From: Bryobacteraceae bacterium
GTDB taxonomy: Bacteria; Acidobacteriota; Terriglobia; Bryobacterales; Bryobacteraceae
Direction: 5' to 3'
DNA length: 64,000 nt
Assembly (NCBI GenBank): GCA_023384675.1
Contig: JAHDVK010000019.1
Coordinates: 1-64,000, forward strand
Shown here: positions 1 to 7,564 of the stretch, piece after piece
Numbering within the stretch: position 1 is the stretch's first letter
How the letters are laid out: the number at the start of each line of letters is the position of its first letter
Translations under genes and position numbers: made by a program
Notes under the pieces: generated by a model
Databases searched by the model: none
The model's input: only the letters and a program-made list of their open reading frames with translations
Told to the model about the DNA's origin: nothing

Positions 1-131
1 CGGTCAGGGCCGATCACTCGACCCTCAGTCCCGATTCCGGGACAAACGGCAGATCCGCCGAGGTAAGTTCGACCGCCTTCAGGTTGTCAAAGGGACTTTC
101 ACCCCCAAGCTGTCGAACATGCTCGGCACAC

Positions 132-168
132 AAAAAAAAGGGCCGTCCGGTGGTCAGCCGGGCGGCCC
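132..168 (-). terminator. Rho-independent terminator of the molybdopterin-binding gene
   Basis: Read on the minus strand, an 11-bp GC-rich stem with one internal mismatch (arms 158-168 and 140-150, loop of about 7 nt) is followed directly by eight T residues (132-139 on the plus strand are A). It lies about 85 nt past the stop of the molybdopterin-binding gene, so it most likely ends that transcript. Confidence 0.8.
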
Positions 169-251
169 TCACTGCTGCCCGGCGGTTCGGAGGAGGGGTG
201 CCGCGCAGCATCGGAGGAGATGAAAGCAATTTGATTCTATATCAAAACTTT

Positions 252-1223
252 CTAACTTAAAAGACCTCCGTGCCCTAAACACGCAATTTCCCATCCGGAG
301 ACCGGATACCGGGCCAGGAGCGGCGGAAGGATCAGGTCCACGATATTGGTTTTGGCCGACCGGTAACACCCCGGCGCGGCGATAACCGGAACATCGCCGG
401 CATAGCCTAATAGCAACAGGTTACCGGGCTCCACGGGCGCGAGGAAGCGTTCAATGCGGCATCCTGCGCGCGCCATCGCGCGGCCGATCGTATCGCCGGG
501 GCCTGCCGGAGCAGTGGTCGAAGCGACGAGAATCAGCGTGGGCTCGGCGTGCAGCAGATGAGCCAGGCCTTTGGCCACCTGCTCCTCATCCTCAATCGCG
601 GTCAAGGCGAAGCGCGGCGCAAGGCCGAAGCGCCCCAAACGCTGGCGCATGACGGATTCGAACAGCTGCCGGGCGCGCTCGCTGGCCATCGGGTCCGTAT
701 AGAGCACCGCCACGGCGGGCCTTTCAATCGGACGCGCCTGCAGCAGCGGCCCTCCTTGTTCGAGCAGCGCCAGCAGCGCGTCGAGCTGGCCTTTGGGAAC
801 GGCAAAAGGGGCGCTCTTCACAGTCGCTACCCGCCCGCCCGCGGGCACGAACGAGAAGTTCGGCGCCGTCGCCACCACCACTGAACCGGCGCAATTCACT
901 TCCTTGAGCAACTGGTCGTCCACCAGAACGCACCCGTCCGCCGTCGTAAACAGGTTGGCCCTCCCGCCGGCCGCCGGGCGGACCTCGAGAGGGCCGCAGG
1001 CCATCGCCAGCGCCACCGGCAGCACGGCATCGTCCTCGAAGACCTCATCATCGTCCAGGACGGTCACCCATACCTGCCGCAACCCCTCGCTGGCCAGCAA
1101 TTCGATATCTTCCGGACTGATGAGATGCCCCTTGGCGAGGAGTTTTTTGCCGCAGGGACGAAAAACGGGCGAGCAAAGTAATCTTCCTGCCGACTGATCG
1201 ATCGCAACGGTTTGTGCGCGCAT
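252..1223 (-). CDS. Molybdopterin-binding protein (MoCF_BD / MoaB-Mog fold at the C-terminus)
   Basis: A 323-aa soluble protein. The C-terminal ~150 residues carry the molybdopterin-binding fold: a GDTIGRAM segment, then APVEPGN, then a PVIAAPGCYRSAKTN loop that resembles the substrate loop of the MoeA/MogA/CinA superfamily. The N-terminal half matches no domain I can name. It probably binds molybdopterin or a precursor in cofactor handling, but no other Moco gene is nearby, so the exact step is unknown. I chose the ATG at 1223, which has GGAG about 8 nt upstream; an in-frame GTG at 1247 would add eight residues. The gene stands alone and has its own terminator at 132-168. Confidence 0.75.
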   Translation of the reverse strand: MRAQTVAIDQSAGRLLCSPVFRPCGKKLLAKGHLISPEDIELLASEGLRQVWVTVLDDDEVFEDDAVLPVALAMACGPLEVRPAAGGRANLFTTADGCVLVDDQLLKEVNCAGSVVVATAPNFSFVPAGGRVATVKSAPFAVPKGQLDALLALLEQGGPLLQARPIERPAVAVLYTDPMASERARQLFESVMRQRLGRFGLAPRFALTAIEDEEQVAKGLAHLLHAEPTLILVASTTAPAGPGDTIGRAMARAGCRIERFLAPVEPGNLLLLGYAGDVPVIAAPGCYRSAKTNIVDLILPPLLARYPVSGWEIACLGHGGLLS

Positions 1224-1366
1224 GAGAGTTCTCCGACTCTTAGACACGGCGAACCCTGAGCAGGCCGTTCGCCGCTCTCCTTCCGCATATATAGTTGCGG
1301 CAAAAGCGGAAAATCTCAGGCGACGTCTGAAAAAAAGTGAAAGCAGGGAAGGATTTCGCTGAGTGA

Positions 1367-1897
1367 TCAGTTCGAACGGATCACAGGAAGCTGAACCAGA
1401 TCCCGTTCTACGGCGATTGAGGCAGCGGGCAGAGCGACGCCGGGCTTGAGTTCGCGCACGACCGCGATCTCGTCACAGGCCGTGAACTTGGGGCACCGCA
1501 GGCAATCCTTCCAGGCTTTCAAGGGCAGCAGTCCGCGGTCGATTTCGCGATAGCCGGTTTTGGCAAAAAAACCCGGAACGTAGGTGAATGCGAACAGAAT
1601 GTCCAGGTCAAACTCACGGGCCTCCCGCTCGAGGGCTTCCATGAGTAAACGGCCCGCGCCGGAGCCTTGCGCCTTGGGAGAAACGGCCAGCGAGCGGACC
1701 TCGGCATAGGAGGGTCCATAGAAATGGAGCGCGGCGCAGCCGATCACCTCGCCGTCCCGCTCGACAACTGAAAAATCGCGGATTGATTCGGAGAGCTCAA
1801 ATTCGTTTCGTGGCAGCATGATGCCCTGCCGCGCGAAATCGTTGATGAGCGTCAGCATCGCAGGCAGGTCGCTCATACGGGCCTTCCGGACCGTCAT
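1367..1897 (-). CDS. argA: GNAT N-acetyltransferase, ArgA-like (N-acetylglutamate synthase type)
   Basis: A 176-aa single-domain GNAT protein. The acetyl-CoA binding region is visible as VRSLAVSPKAQGSGAGRLL, followed by FAFTYVPGFFAKTGY and a Cys-containing tail KAWKDCLRCPKFTACDE that is typical of short bacterial N-acetylglutamate synthases. It would acetylate glutamate in the first step of arginine synthesis. The start overlaps the argB stop by 4 nt (ATGA), so it is translationally coupled as the third gene of argC-argB-argA. A longer in-frame start at 2023 would run inside argB and is unlikely. Enzymatic assignment is family-level inference strengthened by the operon. Confidence 0.8.
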   Translation of the reverse strand: MTVRKARMSDLPAMLTLINDFARQGIMLPRNEFELSESIRDFSVVERDGEVIGCAALHFYGPSYAEVRSLAVSPKAQGSGAGRLLMEALEREAREFDLDILFAFTYVPGFFAKTGYREIDRGLLPLKAWKDCLRCPKFTACDEIAVVRELKPGVALPAASIAVERDLVQLPVIRSN

Positions 1898-2676
1898 ACC
1901 GGCGCCTCCCCGGGAACCAGTGCGCTGCCGAGGGCTTCGCCCGTCAGCAGGCGGGCGATGACATCCGGCGCGGCGCCCGGCGCGATCAGTACCTGTCCCA
2001 CGCCGCCGGCAAGCGCAGCGCACGCGGCGCGCAGCTTTGCCTCCATGCCGCCGGACGCCGCGCCTTCGGCGATCAGGGCGTCACACCGCGCCGGGGTCAA
2101 CCGGGGCAGCACCTGCTGCGTGGCGTCCATGACGCCAGGCACGTCGGTCAAAAATAGCAGGCGTTCGGCGCGGAAACCCGAGGCGCACGCCACGGCCATC
2201 TGGTCGGCGTTCACGTTATAGACCGTGCCGTCGGCGCCGCCGCCCACGCAGGCCACCACGGGCAGAAAACCACCGGCGATCAGACAATCGAGCACCTCGG
2301 GATGAGTTCGCACCACGCGGCCGACCAGGCCGAGATCCGGTGACAACGCTTCGGACTCAGCCAGCAGCCCATCCAGCCCGCAGATGCCCACCGCGCGCGC
2401 GCCGGCCCGCAACAGGGCGCCGGTGAGCGTTTTGTTGACGGTGCCCGCGAACACCTTGAGCACCGCGTCGGCCACCTCGGGCGTGGTGACGCGCAGACCG
2501 TTGACGAAGCGGCTTTCCACGCCGCGCTCGGAGAGGAAGCGAGTCATCTGCTTGCCCCCGCCATGCACCACCACCACCTCATGCGCGGCGGCCGCGGCGG
2601 CAATCTGCGCGGCAAGCGCTTCGCGAGAGTCCGCGTCATCCAGCAAGGTGCCGCCGAGCTTGATCAACAGCTTCAC
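1894..2676 (-). CDS. argB: Acetylglutamate kinase
   Basis: A 260-aa member of the amino-acid kinase family that phosphorylates N-acetylglutamate in the cytoplasm, the second step of arginine synthesis. The N-terminal LIKLGGTLLDD phosphate-binding segment and the VVVHGGGKQMTRFL glycine-rich loop are clear, as are the NVNADQMA and LTDVPGVMD segments of the ATP-binding half. Length is near the family norm, slightly short. It overlaps argC by 4 nt at its start and the acetyltransferase by 4 nt at its end, so the three genes form one coupled unit. Confidence 0.93.
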   Translation of the reverse strand: MKLLIKLGGTLLDDADSREALAAQIAAAAAAHEVVVVHGGGKQMTRFLSERGVESRFVNGLRVTTPEVADAVLKVFAGTVNKTLTGALLRAGARAVGICGLDGLLAESEALSPDLGLVGRVVRTHPEVLDCLIAGGFLPVVACVGGGADGTVYNVNADQMAVACASGFRAERLLFLTDVPGVMDATQQVLPRLTPARCDALIAEGAASGGMEAKLRAACAALAGGVGQVLIAPGAAPDVIARLLTGEALGSALVPGEAPV

Positions 2677-3680
2677 AGCAGCGCCTCGGTTTCGGGGAAG
2701 CCCAGCATCAGGTTCATGTTTTGCACGGCTTGGCCCGCCGCGCCCTTCACCAGATTGTCGATCACCGCCACCACCACACCCCGGCCGGTGGTTTCGTCAA
2801 ACGCCAGCCCCAGATCGCAGTAATTCGTGTGTTGCACGGCGCGCAGGTCCGGCATCACGCCCGGAGCGTATAGGCGGACAAAAGGCTCGGACTGGTAAGC
2901 CTCGCGGTACAGTTCGTGCAGTTGCGCGGCATCTTTCACGCGCGGCGCGCGGAAGTAGATCGTCTCCAGGATGCCGCGATCCAACGGCAGCAAATGCGCC
3001 GTGAAGCTGAATTGCGGTTCGTCCAGGCCGGAGTTCAGCAGCACCTCGGGCACGTGACGGTGATCCAGCACCGAGTAAGCCGAGAAGTTTTCCGTCACCT
3101 CACAGAAGTGGGTCTTCAGGCTCGGCTTTCGGCCCGCGCCGCTGACCCCGCTCTTCGCGTCGCAAACGATTCCGGCGCTCAAATCAAGCAGCCCGGAAGC
3201 GACCAGAGGGCGCAGCGCGAGATTTGCCGCGGTGGGATAACAGCCCGGATTGGACAGAAGCGCAGCCGGGTGGATGTCCCGCCGGTAAAACTCCGGCAAC
3301 CCATAGACCGCCTTTTCCAGCCAGCCGGGCGCCGGGTGTTCAGCCTTGTACCACCGGCGGTAATTGTCCTGCGTTCTCAAGCGGAAGGCTCCGCTGAGAT
3401 CGATCACACGGATGTTGCGGTCGAGCAGCGGAGGCGCAAACTCCAGCGACACCTCGGGCGGCGTTGCGAGAAACACTACCCGGATGCCCGCCGCCTGAAT
3501 CGCCTCGGGGGTGCTCGATATCCGGGGCAGGCTTTGCGCTCCCAACGGCTGCGGGCGCTCGGCGGAATCGGCGCGATGGTCAATGAGCAGCGTGCTTACC
3601 CGCGCATGACGCCTCAGAATTACTTGAAGTTCAGCCCCGCTGTAACCGCGAAACCCGACGATGCCTACTTTGATATCCAT
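2673..3680 (-). CDS. argC: N-acetyl-gamma-glutamyl-phosphate reductase
   Basis: A 335-aa NADPH-dependent reductase for the third step of arginine synthesis. The N-terminal nucleotide-binding loop is VGIVGFRGYSGAEL. The catalytic cysteine sits in LSNPGCYPTAAN and the conserved histidine in DHRHVPEV. The start codon is ATG at 3680. It is the first gene of the argC-argB-argA operon, and the intergenic region upstream carries an A/T-rich palindromic element (3706-3740) that could be an arginine-repressor site. Confidence 0.95.
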   Translation of the reverse strand: MDIKVGIVGFRGYSGAELQVILRRHARVSTLLIDHRADSAERPQPLGAQSLPRISSTPEAIQAAGIRVVFLATPPEVSLEFAPPLLDRNIRVIDLSGAFRLRTQDNYRRWYKAEHPAPGWLEKAVYGLPEFYRRDIHPAALLSNPGCYPTAANLALRPLVASGLLDLSAGIVCDAKSGVSGAGRKPSLKTHFCEVTENFSAYSVLDHRHVPEVLLNSGLDEPQFSFTAHLLPLDRGILETIYFRAPRVKDAAQLHELYREAYQSEPFVRLYAPGVMPDLRAVQHTNYCDLGLAFDETTGRGVVVAVIDNLVKGAAGQAVQNMNLMLGFPETEALL

Positions 3681-3705
3681 AACCGCTAGAATTCCACAGA
3701 GAAGG

Positions 3706-3740
3706 GATAATTATGCAATTGCATGAATAAATATACCATA
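3706..3740. promoter_or_regulatory. Candidate ArgR/AhrC operator upstream of argC
   Basis: In an otherwise GC-rich region this A/T-rich stretch holds a perfect 12-bp palindrome ATGCAATTGCAT (3713-3724), directly followed by TGAATAAATATACC, which matches 12 of 14 positions of the E. coli ARG-box core TGAATwwwwATTCA. Two adjacent boxes just upstream of argC is the usual ArgR arrangement. The assignment is by eye only. Confidence 0.45.
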
Positions 3741-3815
3741 CAGGGCGGCAACCGTGCGCTTCACACCTTATTATGAGCGCGGAGCGGGGAGGATACGTCA
3801 GGAGGCCGGCCCGGC

Positions 3816-4547
3816 TCAACCGCCGGTATAAGGGGGGAGTTCCCAACTCAGGTCGCTGAACTCGACCTCGAGTTCTGCGGGGCCCCAGAAACGGGTCTGG
3901 GTCGTCGTCTTCATCGCTTTCAGGAAGGCCTGTCCGTCGCGGATCTCGTATTCGCGGGCGAACTCCACGTCCTTCAGGAACACGGAGGGAGACTTCACGA
4001 GTCTGCCGGCCTCGCGCAACGGCAGGCCCGTGGCCGCATCAAGCCAGAGTTCGCCTTTGAACAGGCCGACGCGCTTCTTGCGCGGGTTGAGGTCATAGAC
4101 CAGCACTTCACGGCCGTCGTGCATCTGCTGGCCCTTGAACTTGAAGCGGTAATTTTGCGGCGTGATGGCCAGATCGTCGTTGGTCTCGCCCGCCTTGTCA
4201 ATCTCGGTGGACATAAAGCGCGCGATCACATCTTTTTGCACGGTGCGGTCGCCGTCGCGGTTCAGCACGTCATACTGCACGGCGCCGTCGGGCATCACGG
4301 TGCGGCGGGCCTCCAGAGCGGCTTGCTTGCCCATCCGAGGAAGACTGGCGGCGAAGCGGGCGGCCATGGTCACTCCGCGGGTCACGCTGCGCTTCGACAC
4401 GTCGAAATAGCGCACCAGGGTCTGGTCACCCGTGAGGTTGCCGGAACTGGGAAGTTCAGGAGCGCTCGCCATACGGCGGTGCGCACACCCCCCTGTGGTC
4501 AGGGCGGCGATCGTGATCAAAGCTAGCGCAAATGTTTTCAATGGCAA
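3816..4547 (-). CDS. Putative lipoprotein with LolA/RseB-like fold
   Basis: About 243 aa. The frame stays open upstream, but that extension has no membrane-export signal and runs into the divergent thioesterase gene. A TTG at 4547 (or 4541) gives a proper signal peptide, LPLKTFALALITIAALTTGGC, ending in a cysteine with a weak lipobox (T-G-G-C). The mature part is rich in beta-strand-like alternation, with RYKFKFKGQQ-like stretches and 'GELWLDAATGLPLREAGRL', which resembles the lipoprotein-carrier fold of LolA/RseB proteins. It is probably periplasmic or membrane-anchored. Function unknown; the fold assignment is only an impression. Confidence 0.6.
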   Translation of the reverse strand: MPLKTFALALITIAALTTGGCAHRRMASAPELPSSGNLTGDQTLVRYFDVSKRSVTRGVTMAARFAASLPRMGKQAALEARRTVMPDGAVQYDVLNRDGDRTVQKDVIARFMSTEIDKAGETNDDLAITPQNYRFKFKGQQMHDGREVLVYDLNPRKKRVGLFKGELWLDAATGLPLREAGRLVKSPSVFLKDVEFAREYEIRDGQAFLKAMKTTTQTRFWGPAELEVEFSDLSWELPPYTGG

Positions 4548-4615
4548 ATCTACCCCGCGGTGGTCTCTCCCTCTTGGACGCACAAAACCGCCTCCGGGGT
4601 TCTCACAAACCGCGC

Positions 4616-4628
4616 TAGTATTAAGTTT
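4616..4628 (+). promoter_or_regulatory. -10 element placed for a leaderless transcript
   Basis: TAGTAT at 4616-4621 is separated by only 7 nt from the ATG at 4629, and there is no Shine-Dalgarno sequence in between. If used, transcription would begin at or next to the start codon. I see no convincing -35 box. Confidence 0.35.
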
Positions 4629-5024
4629 ATGCAACTGATTCCACCCGGCACAAGGGGGGAACACCGTATTTTGGTCACTCCGGAAGTCGCATTTGACTTC
4701 CTCGGGCAGGAGGACGCCCGCGTCCTCTCCACCCCGCATCTGGTGGCATTACTGGAGATGACGGCCCGCAACACCATTCAGCCGCTGCTGGATGAGGGCG
4801 AAGGCAGCGTCGGTACAGAAGTCAACATTCGCCATTTCGCGGCGGCGCCGATGGGCGTCAGCGTGGTGTTCCGCGCTCAAGTGACCAATGTGGAGGGCCG
4901 GCGAGTCCGCTTCTCGATCGAAGCGCATGATGAGACCGAAAAACTCGCCGAAGGCACCCACGAACGGTTCGTGATTTCCATTGATCGCTTCCGCAGTCGG
5001 CTGGCTGCGAAAAAGGGGAGTTGA
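4629..5024 (+). CDS. Hot-dog thioesterase, fluoroacetyl-CoA thioesterase (FlK)-like family
   Basis: A 131-aa single hot-dog domain. The conserved pattern of the FlK-like family is present: VLSTPHLVALLEMTARN (Thr and Glu of the catalytic region) and VGTEVNIRHFAAAPMG (His). Such proteins hydrolyse acyl-CoA thioesters; the true substrate here is unknown and fluoroacetyl-CoA is not implied. I use the ATG at 4629 because an upstream extension to 4560 would overlap the promoter of the divergent lipoprotein gene. The gene ends 9 nt before the M28 peptidase, probably co-transcribed. Confidence 0.8.
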   Translation: MQLIPPGTRGEHRILVTPEVAFDFLGQEDARVLSTPHLVALLEMTARNTIQPLLDEGEGSVGTEVNIRHFAAAPMGVSVVFRAQVTNVEGRRVRFSIEAHDETEKLAEGTHERFVISIDRFRSRLAAKKGS

Positions 5025-5033
5025 GGTCCACCC

Positions 5034-6602
5034 ATGTTGATGAAAACGTTAGCCCTGGCGGCTCTGGCCGCCTGCGCCGTCCACGCCCAGACCGATCGCA
5101 TCGAGGGCCAGCGCATCCGCGCCCACGTCCGCTTCCTCTCCGACGACCTGCTCGAAGGGCGCGCCCCCGGCACGCGCGGCGGCGCGTTGACCGAGCGGTA
5201 CATCGCTGCGCAGTTCGCTGCCGCCGGCTTGCAGCCGGGCGGCGATGAAGGGTCTTATTTTCAAAGAGTTCCGCTGAAGCGCGTCGAGGCGCTGCCCACG
5301 CCCAAGTTGTCGTTCAGCCGGGGCGGGCAGAACGTGGAACTCGAATGGCTGGAAGAGTTTACAGGACATTCGCACCTGCAGCGCCCAAAGGTCAGCCTGG
5401 ATGCCGAACTGGTGTTTGTGGGTCATGGGATTCGCGCTCCCGAATTCAAGTGGGACGACTACGCAGGCGCGGACGTCCGCGGGAAGATCGCCGTTCTATT
5501 CACCAACGAGCCGCCTTCGACAGACCCCAAGTTCTTCGGCGGACCCGCGTTAACCTATTATGGCCGCTGGACTTACAAGTACGAAGAGGCGCTGCGCCAG
5601 GGCGCGGCGGGCGTGCTGATCATCCACACCGACACCACCGCGGGCTACGGTTATCACGTCGTGAAGGCGAACGGAAGGCCGCAGCCGCAGGTGGGGCGCG
5701 CGGGCGATGCGCCGGCGCTCGGGTTCGCAGGCTGGATCAGCCAGACGGCGGGCGAAAAACTGCTCAAAATGAGTGGAAATGACGTCGAAAACATGCTAAA
5801 ACGCGCCGATTCGCGCGGTTTTCGCGCGGTTCCGCTGGGCGTGCGCGCGCGGTTGTCGATGGACTACCAGATCACCGACATGGAGACTTACAACGTCGCC
5901 GGCAAGGTGGAGGGCAACGGCGCGGCCGATGAAGCGGTGGTCTTTTCCGCCCACTGGGACCACCTCGGAATCGGCGACAAGCTGGAGGGCGATGCGATTT
6001 ACAACGGCGCGCTCGATAATGCCACCGGCTGCGGCATGCTGATCGAAATCGCGCGCGCGTGGGCCCAGATGGAGCCAAAACCGCGGCGCACGGCGCTATT
6101 TATCGCGGTCACGGCGGAAGAGAGCGGGCTATTGGGCTCTGAATACTTCGCGAAGAATCCGGTGATGCCCGCGGCGAAGATCGCGGCGGCATTCAACTTC
6201 GACACGTTCAGCCCGCTGGGGCGCGTGCGCGACGCGGTGCTGATCGGGGCCGAGCGCCTGCCCATCTTCAAGCTGATTCAAAGCGTGGCGGAACGCCATC
6301 AACTGACGTTAAAACCGGACCCGCGCCCCGAACAGGGCAGCTATTTCCGGAGTGATCATTTCTCGTTCGCCAAGGCCGGAATCCCGGCGGTCTCCGTCGG
6401 CATGGGCAGCGACCGCGTGGCGGGGTTGACGCCCGCCCTGGAGGCGGTGGCGAACCGGTTGAAGGGCGTCTATCACACGCCGAAAGACGAATACACCGAG
6501 GACTGGAACTTCGCGGGAATGGAGCAGTTCGCGCGGTTTGGATTCGTGCTGGGGCTGGAGACGGCAAACCAGCAGGAATTGCCCGCGCGGATTCAGCCGT
6601 AG
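5034..6602 (+). CDS. Secreted M28 family metallopeptidase with PA domain
   Basis: A 522-aa exported peptidase. A signal peptide (LALAALAACAVHAQ) is followed by an N-terminal segment, a protease-associated insertion around residues 120-250, and the M28 zinc domain. Both metal sites can be read: SAHWDHLG (His, Asp), NGALDNATG (bridging Asp), TAEESGLLGS (catalytic Glu and metal Glu), FDTFSPLG (Asp) and RSDHFSF (His). It would act in the periplasm or outside as an aminopeptidase or carboxypeptidase on peptides. It follows the thioesterase by 9 nt. Downstream it abuts the decayed island at 6.6 kb. Confidence 0.9.
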   Translation: MLMKTLALAALAACAVHAQTDRIEGQRIRAHVRFLSDDLLEGRAPGTRGGALTERYIAAQFAAAGLQPGGDEGSYFQRVPLKRVEALPTPKLSFSRGGQNVELEWLEEFTGHSHLQRPKVSLDAELVFVGHGIRAPEFKWDDYAGADVRGKIAVLFTNEPPSTDPKFFGGPALTYYGRWTYKYEEALRQGAAGVLIIHTDTTAGYGYHVVKANGRPQPQVGRAGDAPALGFAGWISQTAGEKLLKMSGNDVENMLKRADSRGFRAVPLGVRARLSMDYQITDMETYNVAGKVEGNGAADEAVVFSAHWDHLGIGDKLEGDAIYNGALDNATGCGMLIEIARAWAQMEPKPRRTALFIAVTAEESGLLGSEYFAKNPVMPAAKIAAAFNFDTFSPLGRVRDAVLIGAERLPIFKLIQSVAERHQLTLKPDPRPEQGSYFRSDHFSFAKAGIPAVSVGMGSDRVAGLTPALEAVANRLKGVYHTPKDEYTEDWNFAGMEQFARFGFVLGLETANQQELPARIQP

Positions 6603-6626
6603 GACGGTGGCTAGCCCATTCGGGCA

Positions 6627-6770
6627 GTCGCCGTCCGGAGCCACCGGTTCGGTCTTGACCCAGGCCTGAAGACGCTCAAGATCTTTGAGGGTGATCTCGC
6701 GATCATGCACGCGGGCGAGGAGATGCTCCCAAACAGGCTGGGGGAGGCTAGCGAATCGAGTCTTCGGCAA
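6627..6770 (-). pseudogene. Truncated partner gene of the ribbon-helix-helix protein
   Basis: Beginning at TTG 6770, 48 codons encode PKTRFASLPQPVWEHLLARV...WVKTEPVAPDGD. This matches my memory of a small conserved family, found just downstream of a ribbon-helix-helix gene, that normally continues with a WYKDFGSF-type segment. Here the similarity stops at about 6627, right beside the stop codon of the M28 peptidase, and the frame then runs antisense through that peptidase gene. The 3' half is therefore missing, probably through a deletion or junction. It overlaps the upstream RHH gene by 23 nt. Confidence 0.55.
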
Positions 6771-7041
6771 TCGCGTCCTTCCTGAAGACCGCGCGAATCA
6801 GATCGGTACCGGCCTGAGCTTTCCGGGCGGGATCGGATTCATTGAGAAACCTGTGGTAGGAATCCGCGAGTTCCTGCTTTGCCCGATTTTCGGCCTCCAC
6901 GCCCCGCTGGGCCAACTCGACAAGGGCGCGGCTCATCGTGAGGTATTTCTCCCGGGCGACGCGTTTCACTTCGCGCGCGAGGGTTGCCGGAATGGTAACG
7001 CTCTGCCGGACTGACGGCTTTCGCTTCAACTTTGTCGCCAT
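6748..7041 (-). CDS. Ribbon-helix-helix (CopG/MetJ-type) DNA-binding protein, antitoxin-like
   Basis: A 97-aa basic protein. The N-terminus (KPSVRQSVTIPATLAREVKR followed by KYLTMSRALVELAQRGV) has the strand-helix-helix pattern of RHH regulators. The C-terminal half is a charged helix ending in GTDLIRAVFRKDAIAEDSI. Start is ATG 7041; five residues earlier an alternative start exists. RHH proteins of this type usually bind their own promoter. Its downstream partner is truncated, so the module is probably not functional as a pair. It faces away from the hicA remnant at 7083. Confidence 0.65.
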   Translation of the reverse strand: MATKLKRKPSVRQSVTIPATLAREVKRVAREKYLTMSRALVELAQRGVEAENRAKQELADSYHRFLNESDPARKAQAGTDLIRAVFRKDAIAEDSIR

Positions 7042-7082
7042 AGTCCCAGCATGCAATCTGCACCGGTGTGGTGCAGACGGCT

Positions 7083-7202
7083 GATTCGAAGCACTGCGGC
7101 CAAGCGAATGCTGCGACCGCGCCTGGAGGCCCTAACGACACCATACCAACCGCTACGCTCAAGTCGATTCTGAGCGCCCCCGGCTTTTCGGACATGCGAT
7201 GA
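7083..7202 (+). pseudogene. hicA: hicA remnant (C-terminal fragment of mRNA interferase toxin)
   Basis: One frame reads ...GGPNDTIPTATLKSILSAPGFSDMR and then stops at TGA 7200-7202. This resembles the end of HicA toxins (a DxxPxGTLxSILxQAG pattern). The N-terminal half with the GSH catalytic region is absent, and no start codon can be assigned. The stop overlaps the ATG of the hicB remnant as ATGA, the normal hicA-hicB junction, which strongly supports the identification of both fragments. Confidence 0.5.
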
Positions 7203-7427
7203 GCGTGGAATGCGCGGTCATCTTTGAGCGGACGGCGACAAACTGGGCCGCCCTACGTTCTGGATCTGCAGGACGGCATGGCGGCCACCGGCAAGACCCT
7301 GGAGGAGGCGAAGCGGAGCATCCGGGAGGTGATCGAAGGCCATCCGGAGAACTTGCGCCAATTCGGCGATCCGATTCCCGAGGCATCGAGCATGGCTGGA
7401 GAGGTCGAGATCACCTCAGGGACTTGA
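7199..7427 (+). pseudogene. hicB: hicB antitoxin gene with a +1 frameshift
   Basis: From ATG 7199 the frame encodes SVECAVIFERTATNWAA; after one extra C within CCC at 7251-7253 it continues in another frame as YVLDLQDGMAATGKTLEEAKR...IREVIEGHPENLRQFGDPIPE and ends at TGA 7425-7427. Joined, the two parts make a complete HicB-like partial RNase H-fold antitoxin of about 75 residues. Neither frame alone gives the whole domain, so the gene is broken unless this is a sequencing error. The usual GC(V)A region reads DGMAA, a further sign of decay. The next 137 bases (7428-7564) hold nothing I can identify. Confidence 0.65.
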
Positions 7428-7564
7428 TCGAGTCGCGGGAGGATCCGCTGAATGCGTCTGAAGCACTGCACATGGTGGCGGAGAGCGTGGATTTGAGCGC
7501 AGGACCGGGCGGGCTGAGGACTTTAGCGGGAAAGTGGCGACTGACGCCTCTGCGACCCGAAGTT

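Noticed and set aside
14-229. A 71-codon minus-strand open frame at the left end of the window
   Set aside because: It runs through the terminator hairpin at 132-168, has no recognisable domain and no good ribosome-binding site. The remaining bases at 1-131 show nothing I can name.
1248-1366. Molybdenum-cofactor riboswitch upstream of the molybdopterin-binding gene
   Set aside because: The 120-nt region has A/T-rich promoter-like parts but no stem arrangement that I could match to a Moco RNA motif.
6602-6646. Nested inverted repeats after the M28 peptidase stop (GGACGG...CCGTCC and CGGTGGCT...AGCCACCG)
   Set aside because: The loops are long, the two stems exclude each other and no T-run follows; part of the sequence codes for the truncated RHH partner.
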